From Hymenolepis diminuta (lineage: Eukaryota; Platyhelminthes; Cestoda; Cyclophyllidea; Hymenolepididae), in NCBI GenBank assembly GCA_900708905.1, contig CAADRB010000025.1, positions 1,857,026-1,921,025 on the forward strand: DNA of 64,000 nt, read 5' to 3'. Positions 13,100-23,640 of the stretch are shown here, in pieces. The position numbers and the translations under genes were made by a program. Each line of letters starts with the position of its first letter. Within the stretch, counting starts at the first letter, position 1. A model generated the notes under the pieces. It was not told where the DNA came from. It saw only the letters and a list, made by a program, of their open reading frames with translations, and ran no database searches.

Positions 13100-13269
13100 C
13101 TTCTTTATTGAGTATTCCTCATACTGATACGTCCGTGTAACTATTTCCTCAAACAGCTTGCTGTCGGTTATGGCTACTAATTTATTTAAGCGGTTTTGAC
13201 TACAACTATCACAGCGTTTGGGATAGTGACGTTGGATAGCGTGAAGATATTTGCGGACTTTAGAGAGAT
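13100..13269 (-). CDS. PDZ-domain protein, upstream exon with CxxC motif
   Basis: Acceptor ATTTAG, donor AAG|GTAAAC, phase 1 in and 0 out, open in one frame only. It encodes LSKVRKYLHAIQRHYPKRCD, then SCSQNRLNKLVAITDSKLFE, then EIVTRTYQYEEYSIKK. The CDSC motif may pair with CKEC in the following exon. The segment is predicted to be mostly helical by eye. Exons further 5' (higher coordinates) must exist because there is no suitable start codon, but I could not find one in the right phase. I do not recognise the family of this N-terminal part. Confidence 0.72.
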
Positions 13270-14440
13270 CTAAATTTTATATAAATTATGAAATAATACG
13301 TGCCAGTGTTATTCATGACTAATTAAATCCAGAAATCACAATAAATATTCCGCTAAGTGTGATTCAAAAATACGCTCAACCAAGGTCGAAAACAATCTCA
13401 TATAAAGGGTTAGTTTTAAGATAGATAAATTTTAAATTTCTGACTCACAAAATAATGGAAAATTTGAAATTTTTTATTAACTCTTGAATCCTAACGTTGA
13501 CTTAAAATTGTTCCGTTGCTTACAAAGGATGATATATCACTACTCCACTGGAAGATGATCAAGTGTCCGATTAACAAAATGAAGTGCTTATACCTTCTAC
13601 CATTAGAAAACTATTTAAAACGTTTAAAATTCGCTTGCCATTTTTGATTTCATTCAAGCATTATATTTTTGATCTTTTATTATATACGTACCCTACCTGG
13701 TGGTCGATTGAAGTTGTTTCATTGTCCCTTTAATCTACCTCCAATCGGTACACTTATCTACTTATCCGCTCCATCCAACCATTTCTGCCTTAGTTATTAA
13801 TAATACACTAAAATTTAGACTAATTTAGTCCAAACAAACTCTGTCGGATGTTTAGATGAATGAAATCAAATTTATTTGCGCTTATTTTAGTCTTTTTTCT
13901 CAACTCTGATGTAGTGAGGATTGTCGTAATCGGAGCAATTATCAAATACCTCAGAGTTCTAGTGTCTCCATTTTTCTAAATATGTCTTCTTACTTCGGAG
14001 AAAAACTTGGAGAGTGTACTTTTTCTCGTACTCTTCAATAGTGCCTTTTGGATATTGCTAGCTATCTGTTCTCGGAAGCGTACCGATGTTTGTATGTGCG
14101 TTAACGTACTCGGTTCCCAATTTTTATCCATGGAGGATGTCGCTAACATACTGGCGTTTTTTCATTTTATTCTAGGACAGTTTCCTGCCCTAGAATGTTA
14201 TGTAAAATAAATTTGTCCCTCAATTTGAACCATCTTACACACACGCTCTACATCCCCATCCGTGCTCACACACGATATATACCACTCATATGTGGTTCCT
14301 ATCTACTTTATATTGTTTTGTGAGAAAGATTGGTAATTTTAAGGTGATTATAACAAGATTACTAGCTGTAAATCACTGAAAGGTCACAGTTAATGCATGC
14401 AGATATGAAATTTAGGTCAAGTGGAGGTAGAAGCATGGTG
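13270..14440. other. Non-coding stretch, probably intron of the PDZ gene
   Basis: No exon could be fitted in the phase required by the exon at 13100-13269. The plus-strand ORF at 14007-14210 looks like chance. Confidence 0.35.
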
Positions 14441-14444
14441 CTAT

Positions 14445-14733
14445 ATGTAAGAAAATAGTATTTTTCCAAAATACTATTTTAACGTATGTAGAACAAATAC
14501 CGAACAATCCCTCCAGGGTCCCTGAAGGGAATGCGCGGATGCTGGACAATATCATTACTGAACAAAAGGGTCGTTTCGATTCTACAAAATGGAAGTCTCA
14601 TATTTGGACGAGAGATGCCATAGATAGAAGCTATCTATCATCACCTGACGATCCTAAATGGCTAACTGGCAAAAAGATCTACACTACAGTATCCAAGGTC
14701 TGTCTAGCAGTGTGTTCGCCTACTTACGCATAG
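14445..14733 (+). CDS. Unassigned open segment, possible exon or mobile-element remnant
   Basis: A plus-strand frame stays open for roughly 95 codons from about 14445 to 14733. It reads like protein in its second half: NARMLDNIITEQKGRFDSTK, WKSHIWTRDAIDRSYLSSPD, DPKWLTGKKIYTTVSK. Residue composition is balanced, unlike the Leu/Ile/Phe-rich chance ORFs nearby. I do not recognise the family and found no decisive acceptor; a weak donor-like site follows TATCCAAG. It ends about 600 bp before the LITAF gene start. It may be a fragment of a transposon or of an upstream plus-strand gene. Confidence 0.3.
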
Positions 14734-15310
14734 ATATCTGTTCAGATGCCAGTCAACATGACTACACATATAAGATGAAACATGATTAGCATCAAATGAA
14801 GAAATGTTTTGCATATAAACCTAATTTATTTATCAGTAAATTGGGATGCCTTCCTGGCTACCTCTATACTGATCTGCCAATATGAGTGACTTGACTTATT
14901 CCATCAATTCTATTATTGTGGCCCCGATCCAAATAGCGTTATCATATTATTAAACCTAAATCCTGGCTCGGAATCCTACGGTTTAAACTCATTCACCAAA
15001 TTGCATTAATATTAAATTTTAAGCTATTTAATACCATTTAATTTAGACTGAAACGAAACTATAATTTATTAATCTACTCGGCTTAATTTTTGACATTGGC
15101 ATGTACTTTATTAATATTTACGTCCACTTTCCCATGTGATACAAAGCAGATGTTGTACAAAGAATCCTTATTAAGTTTAAAATAATCAGGAAATTTTCAT
15201 TTGAATTTTCAGTAATACCGACGTCTATGACTATCTGAGGGGTTTTTGTATTTAAATCGTACGTTTCTATTTGTTATAGCCCTTCATCAGCGGGCGACTT
15301 TTTAATTGAA

Positions 15311-15332
15311 ATTCTCCCAGGTTTTGTTTAAT
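15311..15332 (+). promoter_or_regulatory. Possible splice-leader (trans-splice) acceptor before LITAF gene
   Basis: A pyrimidine-rich tract ending in CCCAG (AG at 15319-15320) lies 12 nt upstream of the ATG at 15333. Such an acceptor so close to the start is typical of flatworm genes whose 5' end is supplied by a spliced leader. It could equally be the acceptor of an ordinary 5' UTR intron. Confidence 0.4.
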
Positions 15333-15345
15333 ATGTCCGCACCTC
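15333..15345 (+). CDS. LITAF gene exon 1 (start codon)
   Basis: Encodes MSAP plus the first base of the next codon; donor C|GTGAGT. Only 13 coding bases. The start is chosen because it is the only ATG that splices in phase to exon 2. Confidence 0.8.
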
Positions 15346-18300
15346 GTGAGTAGAGTCGACAACTTTTTTATCCGTATTCGTTGTATTCTATTTATTTCGG
15401 TTACTTATGTATTTTTTAAACTTTAGCACTAATGCAAAAGGATCTTGGTCAGCCGCCTCCGTACACAGAAACGGCACCTCCTTATCCTATGGCTCCTGGT
15501 ATTTTAGTTTTAATCCTTTAGTATTTCATTGGTAACTACTCAAGTGTGCTGGAGTGTTCATCCGATTGATCGAATTTGTTCGCTTATAGATTTTGACTGG
15601 ATTACTTTTTATTAAAACATTACGCGTAATTTAGCCCATTTGTCAGGTTCCTAGTATAAACGCATATCTAACAGCTTTTCCATATGTGTATCGGTTTATT
15701 TAATGACATGTATTTATTCGTGTGCCTATGGTTTACAGGTTATCCTCCAGCCCCAGGATATGGACCTGGGCCTGGATACCCACCTCCAGGTCCGGGATAT
15801 CCTCAAGGACCTCCAGTGCCTCCTCCAGGTGAATATAATTTGATTTTCGTTGAATACGTGTCTATCTTGATTTCAATATTATTTTTTTCATTTTTTAAAT
15901 ATTTAATGAGCTAGCACACTTGAACAGTGTCTATTCGGAATGTTATGTTTCATTCCTGTACTAATTTATATAATTCATTTGAGACCAACCTTATCTTTAG
16001 TTTGAGAAACTTTATTCTGTCTTTGCCTTTATGGTAGCGTTGGGTTTGTTTTTGTTCATTCTGTTATAGTCAAAATTTTTGGGATTCATTTTCTCACATT
16101 TAATCAGCCTTCAATAAGCGATTTGTGCATTTGTATAGCTGGAATCGATTATCCAGATTAACTTAAAGTAGCATTAAATTAAATTGGAAGAATTGTTTTA
16201 GAAGCACCACCAAGTTAGGCCTTGAGACTTATAAGACTAATAGTCTTCCTAAGGCCTAACAAAACAAGCCTTTCCCTAAATCAAAAGACTGATTTAAGTA
16301 GAGAACCAGTGTCTATTGGTCTACCGTAAGCAATGAGGGAGGGAAAGTAGGAATTAAAATCGATAAGAGTAGAGATAAACGTCTGCATAGCGTGGGTGGA
16401 GACGAGGCTATGACGGAGGCAGAATTATGGTACGCTAAGTAGAGTTGACTGTTTTGCATTCTTTATCAGTCAAATGATCAATCAATAGAAATTAAAGTCC
16501 GTCATTTAGGGCAATGAGGATACATGTGTAATCAATAGATGGCTTTATACTCGTACTTGAAGCTCAGTTGATCAATGACTTAGAATCAAATGCATGCACT
16601 TACATCCTTTTAATGTGATCTGGAACACTGTATACCGTATTTTTTTTCTAATTTCGCTTCTGTTATTTCTATCGGGTTGAGTTAAGTTCTCTTTTTGTGA
16701 TTAAATGTATTTAGTTTAATAGTCAAGTTATTTTGCCATACTTGAGGTCGAAATCACTTGTGACATTTGTATGATTTACCTCTGTGATCTAACTTATAAT
16801 TGATATCACCTACTGAATACTCGTGGTGTATAATATGCTCAATTTGTTAAAGTGTAGAGAATTTGCATATTCAACTCCATGTTGAAGGGACAAGTCATCA
16901 CAGCTGTCGATAGAGCAATCGGGATGACTAGAAAGTAGCTTCTAATTTAATGACCAAAATCAAGAGTTCTGATGCTCACCTCTATATAAGGAGTACCAGT
17001 CCATTGATATCAGTGTCCTGATTCATCGTCACACTTCTATTCTATTGGTTAAAATGTTTCTAATCCATTTTTGAACCTATAGCAGTAAACTGTAGTATAT
17101 CTATTAAAATAATTTTGGAAGGCTTTATTACTCTTAAATGTTTGATTTAGAATTTAGGATTTTATGACTAACAGTCTTATCTATAAATGGGAGCACTTTG
17201 TTATGGTCTGATCGCCATCAATTACACCGTTTGATGTTATATTCATGTGATTCACCTATTTTACGACCTTAGAATCTACAAAACTTGTGTCACACGTGTG
17301 GAGGTTGTCATTTTGTAGTCCTGTTTTTGCGTCCTAAGTCATCTGGAACAATGTATACTATCATACTTTCACCTAGAAGGTATGCGATTTACCATATTAA
17401 GGAGTCTCAGAAAAATTCCTAACCCCTTAAAAGTTTATCTTGTCACGACGCTTGTTGAAACTGAAATTCATCTATGAAATATATTTGAGTTGAAATAACT
17501 TATCCTATTTGTTATAAATTAATTTGCCTCCCAAAGTAACCACAAATTCTAGAACTCGATAATGACACTTAACTGCCTTAATGGTATTCTTTACTCAAAA
17601 TTATGCAAGGCAACGGCCCCCATAATGTAGCACATTCTAACAAATTTTCTATTTATGAATAATTAACAATAAATTGTTAATTTCATTTTCCTTGGATAAA
17701 AAGTTAAGAGCAAAATGCAATCATATTGGAAACTAGCTGACTAATGCCTAACTTCGAGTGTTTATGTTTAGTTTAGGGCATTCTGTGTATGTGGTTCATC
17801 ATTTCACTAGGACCTAGTGTAACTATTCGCACTTGAATGTCAATCTTCACTCTTGTAATTCTCAGATGGAATTTGTTTGGGGGTATCAGCTTATCGATAA
17901 ATTTATCCTTATTAAGTTCATTTGATAAAAGGTGGCTAGTTTCAAGTTGATTTCAAAGATAGGAAGGCATGAAGAGGATAGTCCCGAGTTGTGATCGGCC
18001 ATTTACTGTCCTTGGTTTTTTTGGTCTGTATACTCAAAGGCGTTATTTTTTATTGGAGAGCTGTATAATGGGCATTCTCATTGACTACTTGTTTTCAAGA
18101 CGAAATATTCTTTTACTATATTATCTAAGACCCTAGTGATCATGTGATAAACTCCCCTGCATGGGTATGATTGACCACTCCCTCCGTCATCCAATGTTTC
18201 ATTTGTTTATCCAAAAAATTGTGATTCGCGCTACATACTAGTCTCTGGATCTTTGTGCTAACTCGTGTATTCCATAAGCCAATTTCAGTTCATTGCATAT

Positions 18301-21300
18301 CATGAAAAACCAATACATATTTCAATTTAAAGCGATCCTTGTATCATTTTTTTGCTCTTTATTTCAGGCTGTTACCCACCCCCTCCCGTAACTCAGCAGC
18401 CTAGTAAGTTTTTCGTGAATTTTTGTAAATTTTTATCAGTTAAATTATTCCTCAAAATTTTAATAAGATTCACTTGTGGAGTGTATTGTATTATGTAATT
18501 ATCTAGCAAAGGTTCACACTTCATTTGTGTGAACTCTGTCTAACGTGGTTAAATTAGTGAGTATTGCTCCACTTTCAAGGTTTAGGTTAATTGAAGAGGA
18601 GTATTTCGGTGAATATCGGTAATTGAACTAAGGTCCTTTTAAGTACAAACTTTCAGTACTTGTAGATGGTTGCTCAATATCCCTATGAAGTGTATATTTG
18701 GGTATCCTATTCTCGTAATTTTATATTGCAATGGTGATGAGTTCGAAGTAGAGGATAAAGAAATGTTTGTTTTCTTTATTATTCTGACTCCTTCGAACTT
18801 ATAATCGCAAACAAATCTGGATGGTGACTGAGATTTTAGGATGAATGTTTGTGCAGGAGATCATATGGTAACCGTTCATTCTGAAGTTAGTAAGTTGGAA
18901 AAGCATGTGCATAGAAGGCTTAGCCATGTGAAGAGCAGAGAATCTGGGATTACAAGGTTGGTTTGAGAACCAAGACAAATCGATTAGCAATGGTTGCTAC
19001 ACGGTAACAACAACCTCTTCCGTAGATTTGAATATCTTTACCGCATTTGAAGTTTTCAAGAAGGAAGCGGAGCTCTACAAACCATTTATCTAAATGTAGA
19101 AGAGAGCTGTCGACTTTCTCAATACTTTATACTTTGATGATATGAGTAAGATTCAGTTTGTGTTACTATGGCTCGAAAATTCCGACTGAAACAGTATTCC
19201 GCCTTTCCTACCTCCACAAACTGTAAAAAGTATTTTAAAATGATGTGAAAGACGTTAAACATTATAAACGTGTATGGAAATTTCCGTACTCTTTAACTAA
19301 TGCTTAAAAATAGTAAGAAATAAGTAAAAAATTTATCGCAAAAATGGCGTGGTTTCCGATCTCATTGGTGTCATTGAATATTGAAAAATTACTAAATTTC
19401 AAATTATATCAATTAACCGGCCTAAACGATTGAGAATCTACCATGGAACAATCATTTCAATATACTCCGCTTCTTCTCAGGAAGTACTTTTGGACTGCAG
19501 TGGAGATTGTTTTTGAGTGGTTTGCTCTTGATTTGTTTTCCCTTATTCAGGTCAGATCTGAAAATATACCTGAGCGATTTCTTTATGTTCCTGCTGTCTG
19601 AAGCATCAGTTGCTATTTCTCAAGTACACTAAAGAGAACAATTTTCTAATTTTCCCTTAGGGCAGATAAGTGACCTTTTCCTCTTAAACCTTATGAGGTA
19701 AACTTTATGTCAAAAGTGGCTCTAATCGGATTAGTAAAGCTACTTTGACATCTGGACCAAATTAGGTCTGGGAATCCTCCTTCTAAACTAATAACTATCT
19801 TATGGCTGAAAGGGAACCACAACCTTCACGAATAAGTAGATCAAAAGCTTGATTGGACAATTAAAAATGAATGAGGGGGGAAAGGTTGGAATTGGAAAGA
19901 AAGAGGTCTCAGCACTGAGTGAAGGCAATCCTGACTGTGTACAGTAAGGCGGTTGATCGATTTCGCGTTTTGTTCACAATAAGGACAGAAGTATGAGGCG
20001 CAAAATACGTAGATGGACTGAGTAGGTCTATGTGTCAGAGTGCACAAGTACAGGTCTTTTAAAGAGCTGTTATTTTTCACGCTCATGTGCCGACTGGCAT
20101 TTTGATGAAAAATTCTTATTCAGTCATCCTATTGACTAATATTTATTAGTTCTGTTATTCTTTATATTCGCCGGATGTACATTGATGAATGTACTCCTGA
20201 TCCTTTACGGACATCACTGAGTCACCGGAATACACTACTTTTTTCTCAGTATTCCCTGAAAACGGTAATACTCTATCTTAATTCACCAAGAATGAAATTT
20301 GAAAACTAAGATTTGGCATCCATTGCAGTAAATCATTTGGAATAAATTTATGTAGCTGGTTTTGCGCAAATCTCTCTGAAACACAATTTCTTCGTGTTTT
20401 TCAGTAAGAGCAGACTGATCTCACCAAGGTCTTGTTGAATTTGTCTTAGTCCCTAATTTACATTTCTTCGTGATTCTTTTCGGTGTCTGCTGTCAGTGTT
20501 AGAAAAATATGTAGTTTCATTGTTGTCTAGTTGATCGATGTACTCATATCTATTCATCATCTCTTGTATTACTTCATATCTATCTAGTAGTTTGAATGCA
20601 TGTTATCTTATGAACGAATTACTTTAAATCATGCCTTACCATTCTTTATCATTTAAATGTTATCCGCTTTGTATTTCAGCTACTATTGTATACACAGCTA
20701 ATACTCTTGGACCCGGGCCTTCTCGTTTCTACTGCACCAATTGCCAGCGAGAAGTTTTGACAAACGTTAGCTATGAGTCAGGTCTCTTTACATGGCTTCT
20801 AGTAGCTTTAATCTGTATTCTTGGGTAAGTTTCCCCTCCTCGCATGATTTTGGCACGACTTCTAATTCCCCTTGCCTGGTCGCTTGCTTTTTGACTCTCT
20901 TAGAGAGTGTTATTATTAAAGTCTAAGGCTGTCCAGTAGAAGAGATTAAACGTGCTTTGTGTTGCCTCTCCCTTTTTAGTGGATTTTTCGGATGTTGTAT
21001 TATCCCCCTGTGCTCTGATTGCTCCAAGGATGTTTATCATAGGTGCCCCTACTGCAAAGCTTCTCTTGGAAAGTACTCTCGCATGTGATCTCGTCAATCA
21101 ATAATCGTCTGTCACTCTCCCCATTATCCCATTTGTGTATTCTCCTAAATCGTACATTTGAACTCGCATAACTCCATGTTGACACATCACCTCAATTTGT
21201 ATTCAGAAACTTGCTTAACCAATGCTCTCTATCTCTGAAATTTTTGTCGAATTTAGGTTGAAATATAGTAGATATGATCAAGTATAATTTGGTCATCGAA

Positions 21301-22395
21301 AGTATACAAATGGGGAGTATAGGTAAATGCACAAATTCGGTGAACAAAATGACTGTGTGCGCGTTGTGTTCTGTCATTAGGTTAGTTTTTATGCATATTT
21401 TTGTATTGTCTGCTTTTTGATGATGTGTGCCTTGATCGATTTCCTTGTATGTATTTAATTTGATATCTTTAGTGACGATTGTGCATCGATTTCATTCCTT
21501 AATTTCACCGAGTTCACATCTCGGAAGTCAATCTAACTTGCTGTTTAATTGGAAAGCTGACACTTTGCTATAAATAACATACCGAAACTATAAAGGTAAA
21601 TCAAATTTAAAACTTCTAGAAATAAAGCATTAGTTAAGGCGAATGTATGTCCGAAAAACGTGGTTTTTTATCATTAATTTTGCTTAATTGATTCCGCTAT
21701 TGTCAGGTTTTCACTACGTTCCGATCTCTCGTCCACCTTTTCGTATTTAGTGAATTTGCTTGCTTAGTAAGGAGTTAAGTTTGCTTCCCTTATTGTTGAT
21801 TTTTGTCTTGGGAATGATGAAATCTTCCCACTTCCACGTGTCGATTAATGTTCTTTTTACACATTAGACTGCAATAAATTAAATAAATAGGTAGTCCTTC
21901 TGATCTAAGTCGATTTTCTTCCCCACCTATTCGCATTTAATGAATTCGTTTGTCCACTGAAAGACCATATTCACCTACAAATTATTATCCATTTTTTTAC
22001 TTACTCTTTTATTACATCTTCTAACTTACAAGTTTTTTGATCGATATTTTACAAGGTGGATTTCTTAATTACCTAAGGTGTTGATCTGCTTACATCAAAT
22101 TAATTTAATTGCTGCTGAAATATATATTATTGATAGTAATTCGAGATCTTGTCAGTAATTTAATTTTTTTTCGTCTCTAGTGCTATTCGATGTTAATCCT
22201 GCACGTTTATGTTGTTCGCGTTTGTGAACTGTTTTGAGTGAATGAGAGAAATAACCGTATGTTCTGTTATTATTTTCTTTTTGCAGAGGTCCTTTGTGTT
22301 GCTGTCTCATACCGCTATGTTGTCCACCTTGTAAAGATGTGGATCACTTCTGTCCAGTTTGTAACCGACTTTTGGGGACCCATTCTCGAATATAA
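15333..22395 (+). CDS. LITAF-domain (LPS-induced TNF factor-like) membrane protein, six-exon gene with two alternative last exons
   Basis: Exons: 15333-15345, 15427-15498, 15739-15828, 18368-18403, 20680-20824, then either 20980-21088 or 22287-22395. All introns are GT-AG and phases join without a break, giving 154 residues for both forms. The N-terminus is Pro/Gly/Tyr-rich, with a PPPY motif near residue 18 (PPxY type, the ligand for NEDD4-family WW domains) and YPPAPGYGPGPGYPPPGPGY in exon 3. The C-terminal LITAF domain has an N-terminal zinc half-site CTNC, a hydrophobic in-plane membrane segment (GLFTWLLVALICILGG) and the C-terminal half-site HxCPxC from the last exon. LITAF proteins sit on the cytosolic face of late endosomes and lysosomes and bind ESCRT and ubiquitin-ligase partners; that function is inferred from the family. 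Length is close to human LITAF (161 residues). Confidence 0.9.
15427..15498 (+). CDS. LITAF gene exon 2 (PPPY exon)
   Basis: 72 nt, phase 1-1, acceptor TTTAG and donor G|GTATTT. Encodes LMQKDLGQPPPYTETAPPYP. The PPxY motif would recruit NEDD4/ITCH-type ligases in known LITAF proteins. Its symmetric phase allows skipping. Confidence 0.85.
15739..15828 (+). CDS. LITAF gene exon 3 (Pro/Gly/Tyr repeat exon)
   Basis: 90 nt, phase 1-1, acceptor TTTACAG and donor G|GTGAAT. Encodes imperfect PGYPPPGPGY-type repeats, expected to be disordered. Symmetric phase allows skipping. Confidence 0.9.
16207..16480. repeat. Interspersed repeat, copy 1 (intronic)
   Basis: Begins with CAAGTTAGG, followed by ACTAATAGTCTTCCTAAGGC and a purine-rich GGGAGGGAAAG segment. 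The same order of blocks is seen near 19757-20095 and 23350-23640. Family unknown; limits are approximate. Confidence 0.4.
16214..16260. repeat. Nested perfect hairpin in LITAF intron 3
   Basis: Outer arms GTTAGGCCTT and AAGGCCTAAC are exact inverse complements; inside, AAGACTA and TAGTCTT form a second stem around one base. It lies at the left edge of a repeat related to copies near 19.76 and 23.35 kb. Confidence 0.6.
18368..18403 (+). CDS. LITAF gene exon 4 (36-nt exon)
   Basis: Acceptor TTTCAG, donor A|GTAAGT, phase 1-1. Encodes CYPPPPVTQQP. Isolated between introns of 2539 and 2276 bp, with consensus splice sites on both sides. Confidence 0.85.
19757..20095. repeat. Interspersed repeat, copy 2 (intronic)
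   Basis: Shares AAATTAGGTCTG, CTAAACTAATAACTATCTTA and a later block GATTTCGCGTTTTGTTC with copies near 16.2 and 23.4 kb, but is diverged. Lies in LITAF intron 4. Confidence 0.4.
20680..20824 (+). CDS. LITAF gene exon 5 (first half of LITAF domain)
   Basis: 145 nt, acceptor TTTCAG, donor GG|GTAAGT. Encodes the CTNC zinc half-site and the start of the hydrophobic segment (ESGLFTWLLVALICILG). It ends in phase 2, so a last exon must begin with one base completing a glycine codon; both candidates do so. Confidence 0.93.
20980..21088 (+). CDS. LITAF gene alternative last exon 6a
   Basis: Acceptor CTTTTTAG, 109 nt to a TGA. Completes the domain as GGFFGCCIIPLCSDCSKDVY, then HRCPYCKASLGKYSRM. All hallmark residues are present: the Cys-rich end of the membrane helix, the KDV motif and HxCPxC. 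The intron before it is only 155 bp. An AATAAA at 21621-21626 could end this form. Confidence 0.88.
21621..21626 (+). terminator. Candidate poly(A) signal for exon 6a form
   Basis: AATAAA about 530 bp after the exon 6a stop and before exon 6b. In such A+T-rich DNA a chance match is quite possible. Confidence 0.3.
22287..22395 (+). CDS. LITAF gene alternative last exon 6b
   Basis: Acceptor TTTTTGCAG, 109 nt to a TAA. Completes the same domain as GGPLCCCLIPLCCPPCKDVD, then HFCPVCNRLLGTHSRI. It carries two extra cysteines next to the membrane segment (CCC and CCPPC) compared with 6a and more closely resembles the last exon of the paralogue at 39995-40103. Intron from exon 5 is 1462 bp. Confidence 0.88.
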
Positions 22396-22959
22396 GTTGC
22401 TTGTTTCTCTATCCGCCATTTTACAGCAGTGAAAATCAGCCTTCTATATTTCTAGATCTCTTGTTTCGTGTTTGTGTCTCCATGTTTCCTTCTCTATTCT
22501 TTTACCCCTTTCTTTTTGATTGCTTGTGTGGCTGGTATGTATCTTTAAGGAAAAGACAACTCAATGTCCTTATTCGACGTATTGATGAAAATATGCAGGT
22601 TTATTGTACCGATATCTTTCGGTGAATATGAGAAGAATAAGTAATGATTTCCTTAAGTTTGGTGTTGACTTTATATTAAATTTAAATTTGATTGCTTTCG
22701 TTGAGCGTTTGAATTGCCTAATTTGGATTGTTATTATTGGTTCATTCAATTAATGATCAGTTAAAATTCATATCAAAGTTGTACAGAGAGGTGGTTGGCT
22801 TTGATAACTGCATTTACTGAAGAGAAAAAAATTGAAATTTTGATATAATTCGAGGTTCCTATGAAGGTACCTAAGTATTTCACTAGCTGTAAACGTGACA
22901 AGACCAAACCTAGCTAATCAGAAGCACCCTCGTAAATCAGGTATATCGTGCACCTTCTG

Positions 22960-22965
22960 AATAAA
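22960..22965 (+). terminator. Candidate poly(A) signal for exon 6b form
   Basis: AATAAA about 565 bp downstream of the exon 6b stop; may be chance. Confidence 0.25.
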
Positions 22966-23349
22966 CAGTGTAAAAAATCTTTTTAAATGAATTTGTAGGA
23001 ATTTGCGGATGCTATGTAAAACAATCATTTTGGAAGGAATTTTCATTTCTATAACATATAAAGACTACCGTCCGAAAAAATTAACAATCGTATCTAAAAT
23101 TAGAACGGGTGAAAGTGGATGAGGAGAGTAGAAATAGTTTTGTCCATTCAAACTCATCCGCAGATTGTCTTTAGTTTCAATTTAACTCCATTTCATCCAC
23201 TCTTTTAGAAAAATGTGAAATTTGAATGATAAAATTTCATTTGACTTCATAACGATCCTCTTCGCACTAGTTTAAAAGTCTGTTGATTGCTAGACTATTT
23301 GTGATTTTTTGTCGATTAAACTGGCCTCAATCTCGACGGTAAACCTACT

Positions 23350-23640
23350 TTAAGTGTCCCATCAAGTTAGGATTAGAGCGATCCTCTTACAAAACTAATG
23401 GTCTTCTCATAGGCTAGCAGGATATAACAGACCTTAAAAATGAGTGTTGGAAAAGCGAGTGGTGGTATGATAGAAACAAGGAGCAGAAGGAGGTGTTGAG
23501 AATTAGAAGGAAAAGGAGTGGATCTAGTGTTCTGATAAAGAGGATATATTGAGCAACAATAAGGCAGTTTACAGATTTCGCGTTATTTGTTCTATGATTA
23601 CAACTGAAAAGAAGATCGGTAAATGACAAATAGGGCTCGT
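23350..23640. repeat. Interspersed repeat, copy 3
   Basis: Shares ATCAAGTTAGGATT, AAAACTAATGGTCTTCTCAT and GATTTCGCGTTATTTGTTC with copy 2. It lies downstream of the LITAF gene. Confidence 0.4.

Noticed and set aside
13698..13723. Possible start exon of the PDZ gene (ATG followed by QLQSTT and a GTAGGG donor)
   Set aside because: It ends in phase 2, while the exon at 13100-13269 needs phase 1; joining them gives an early stop.
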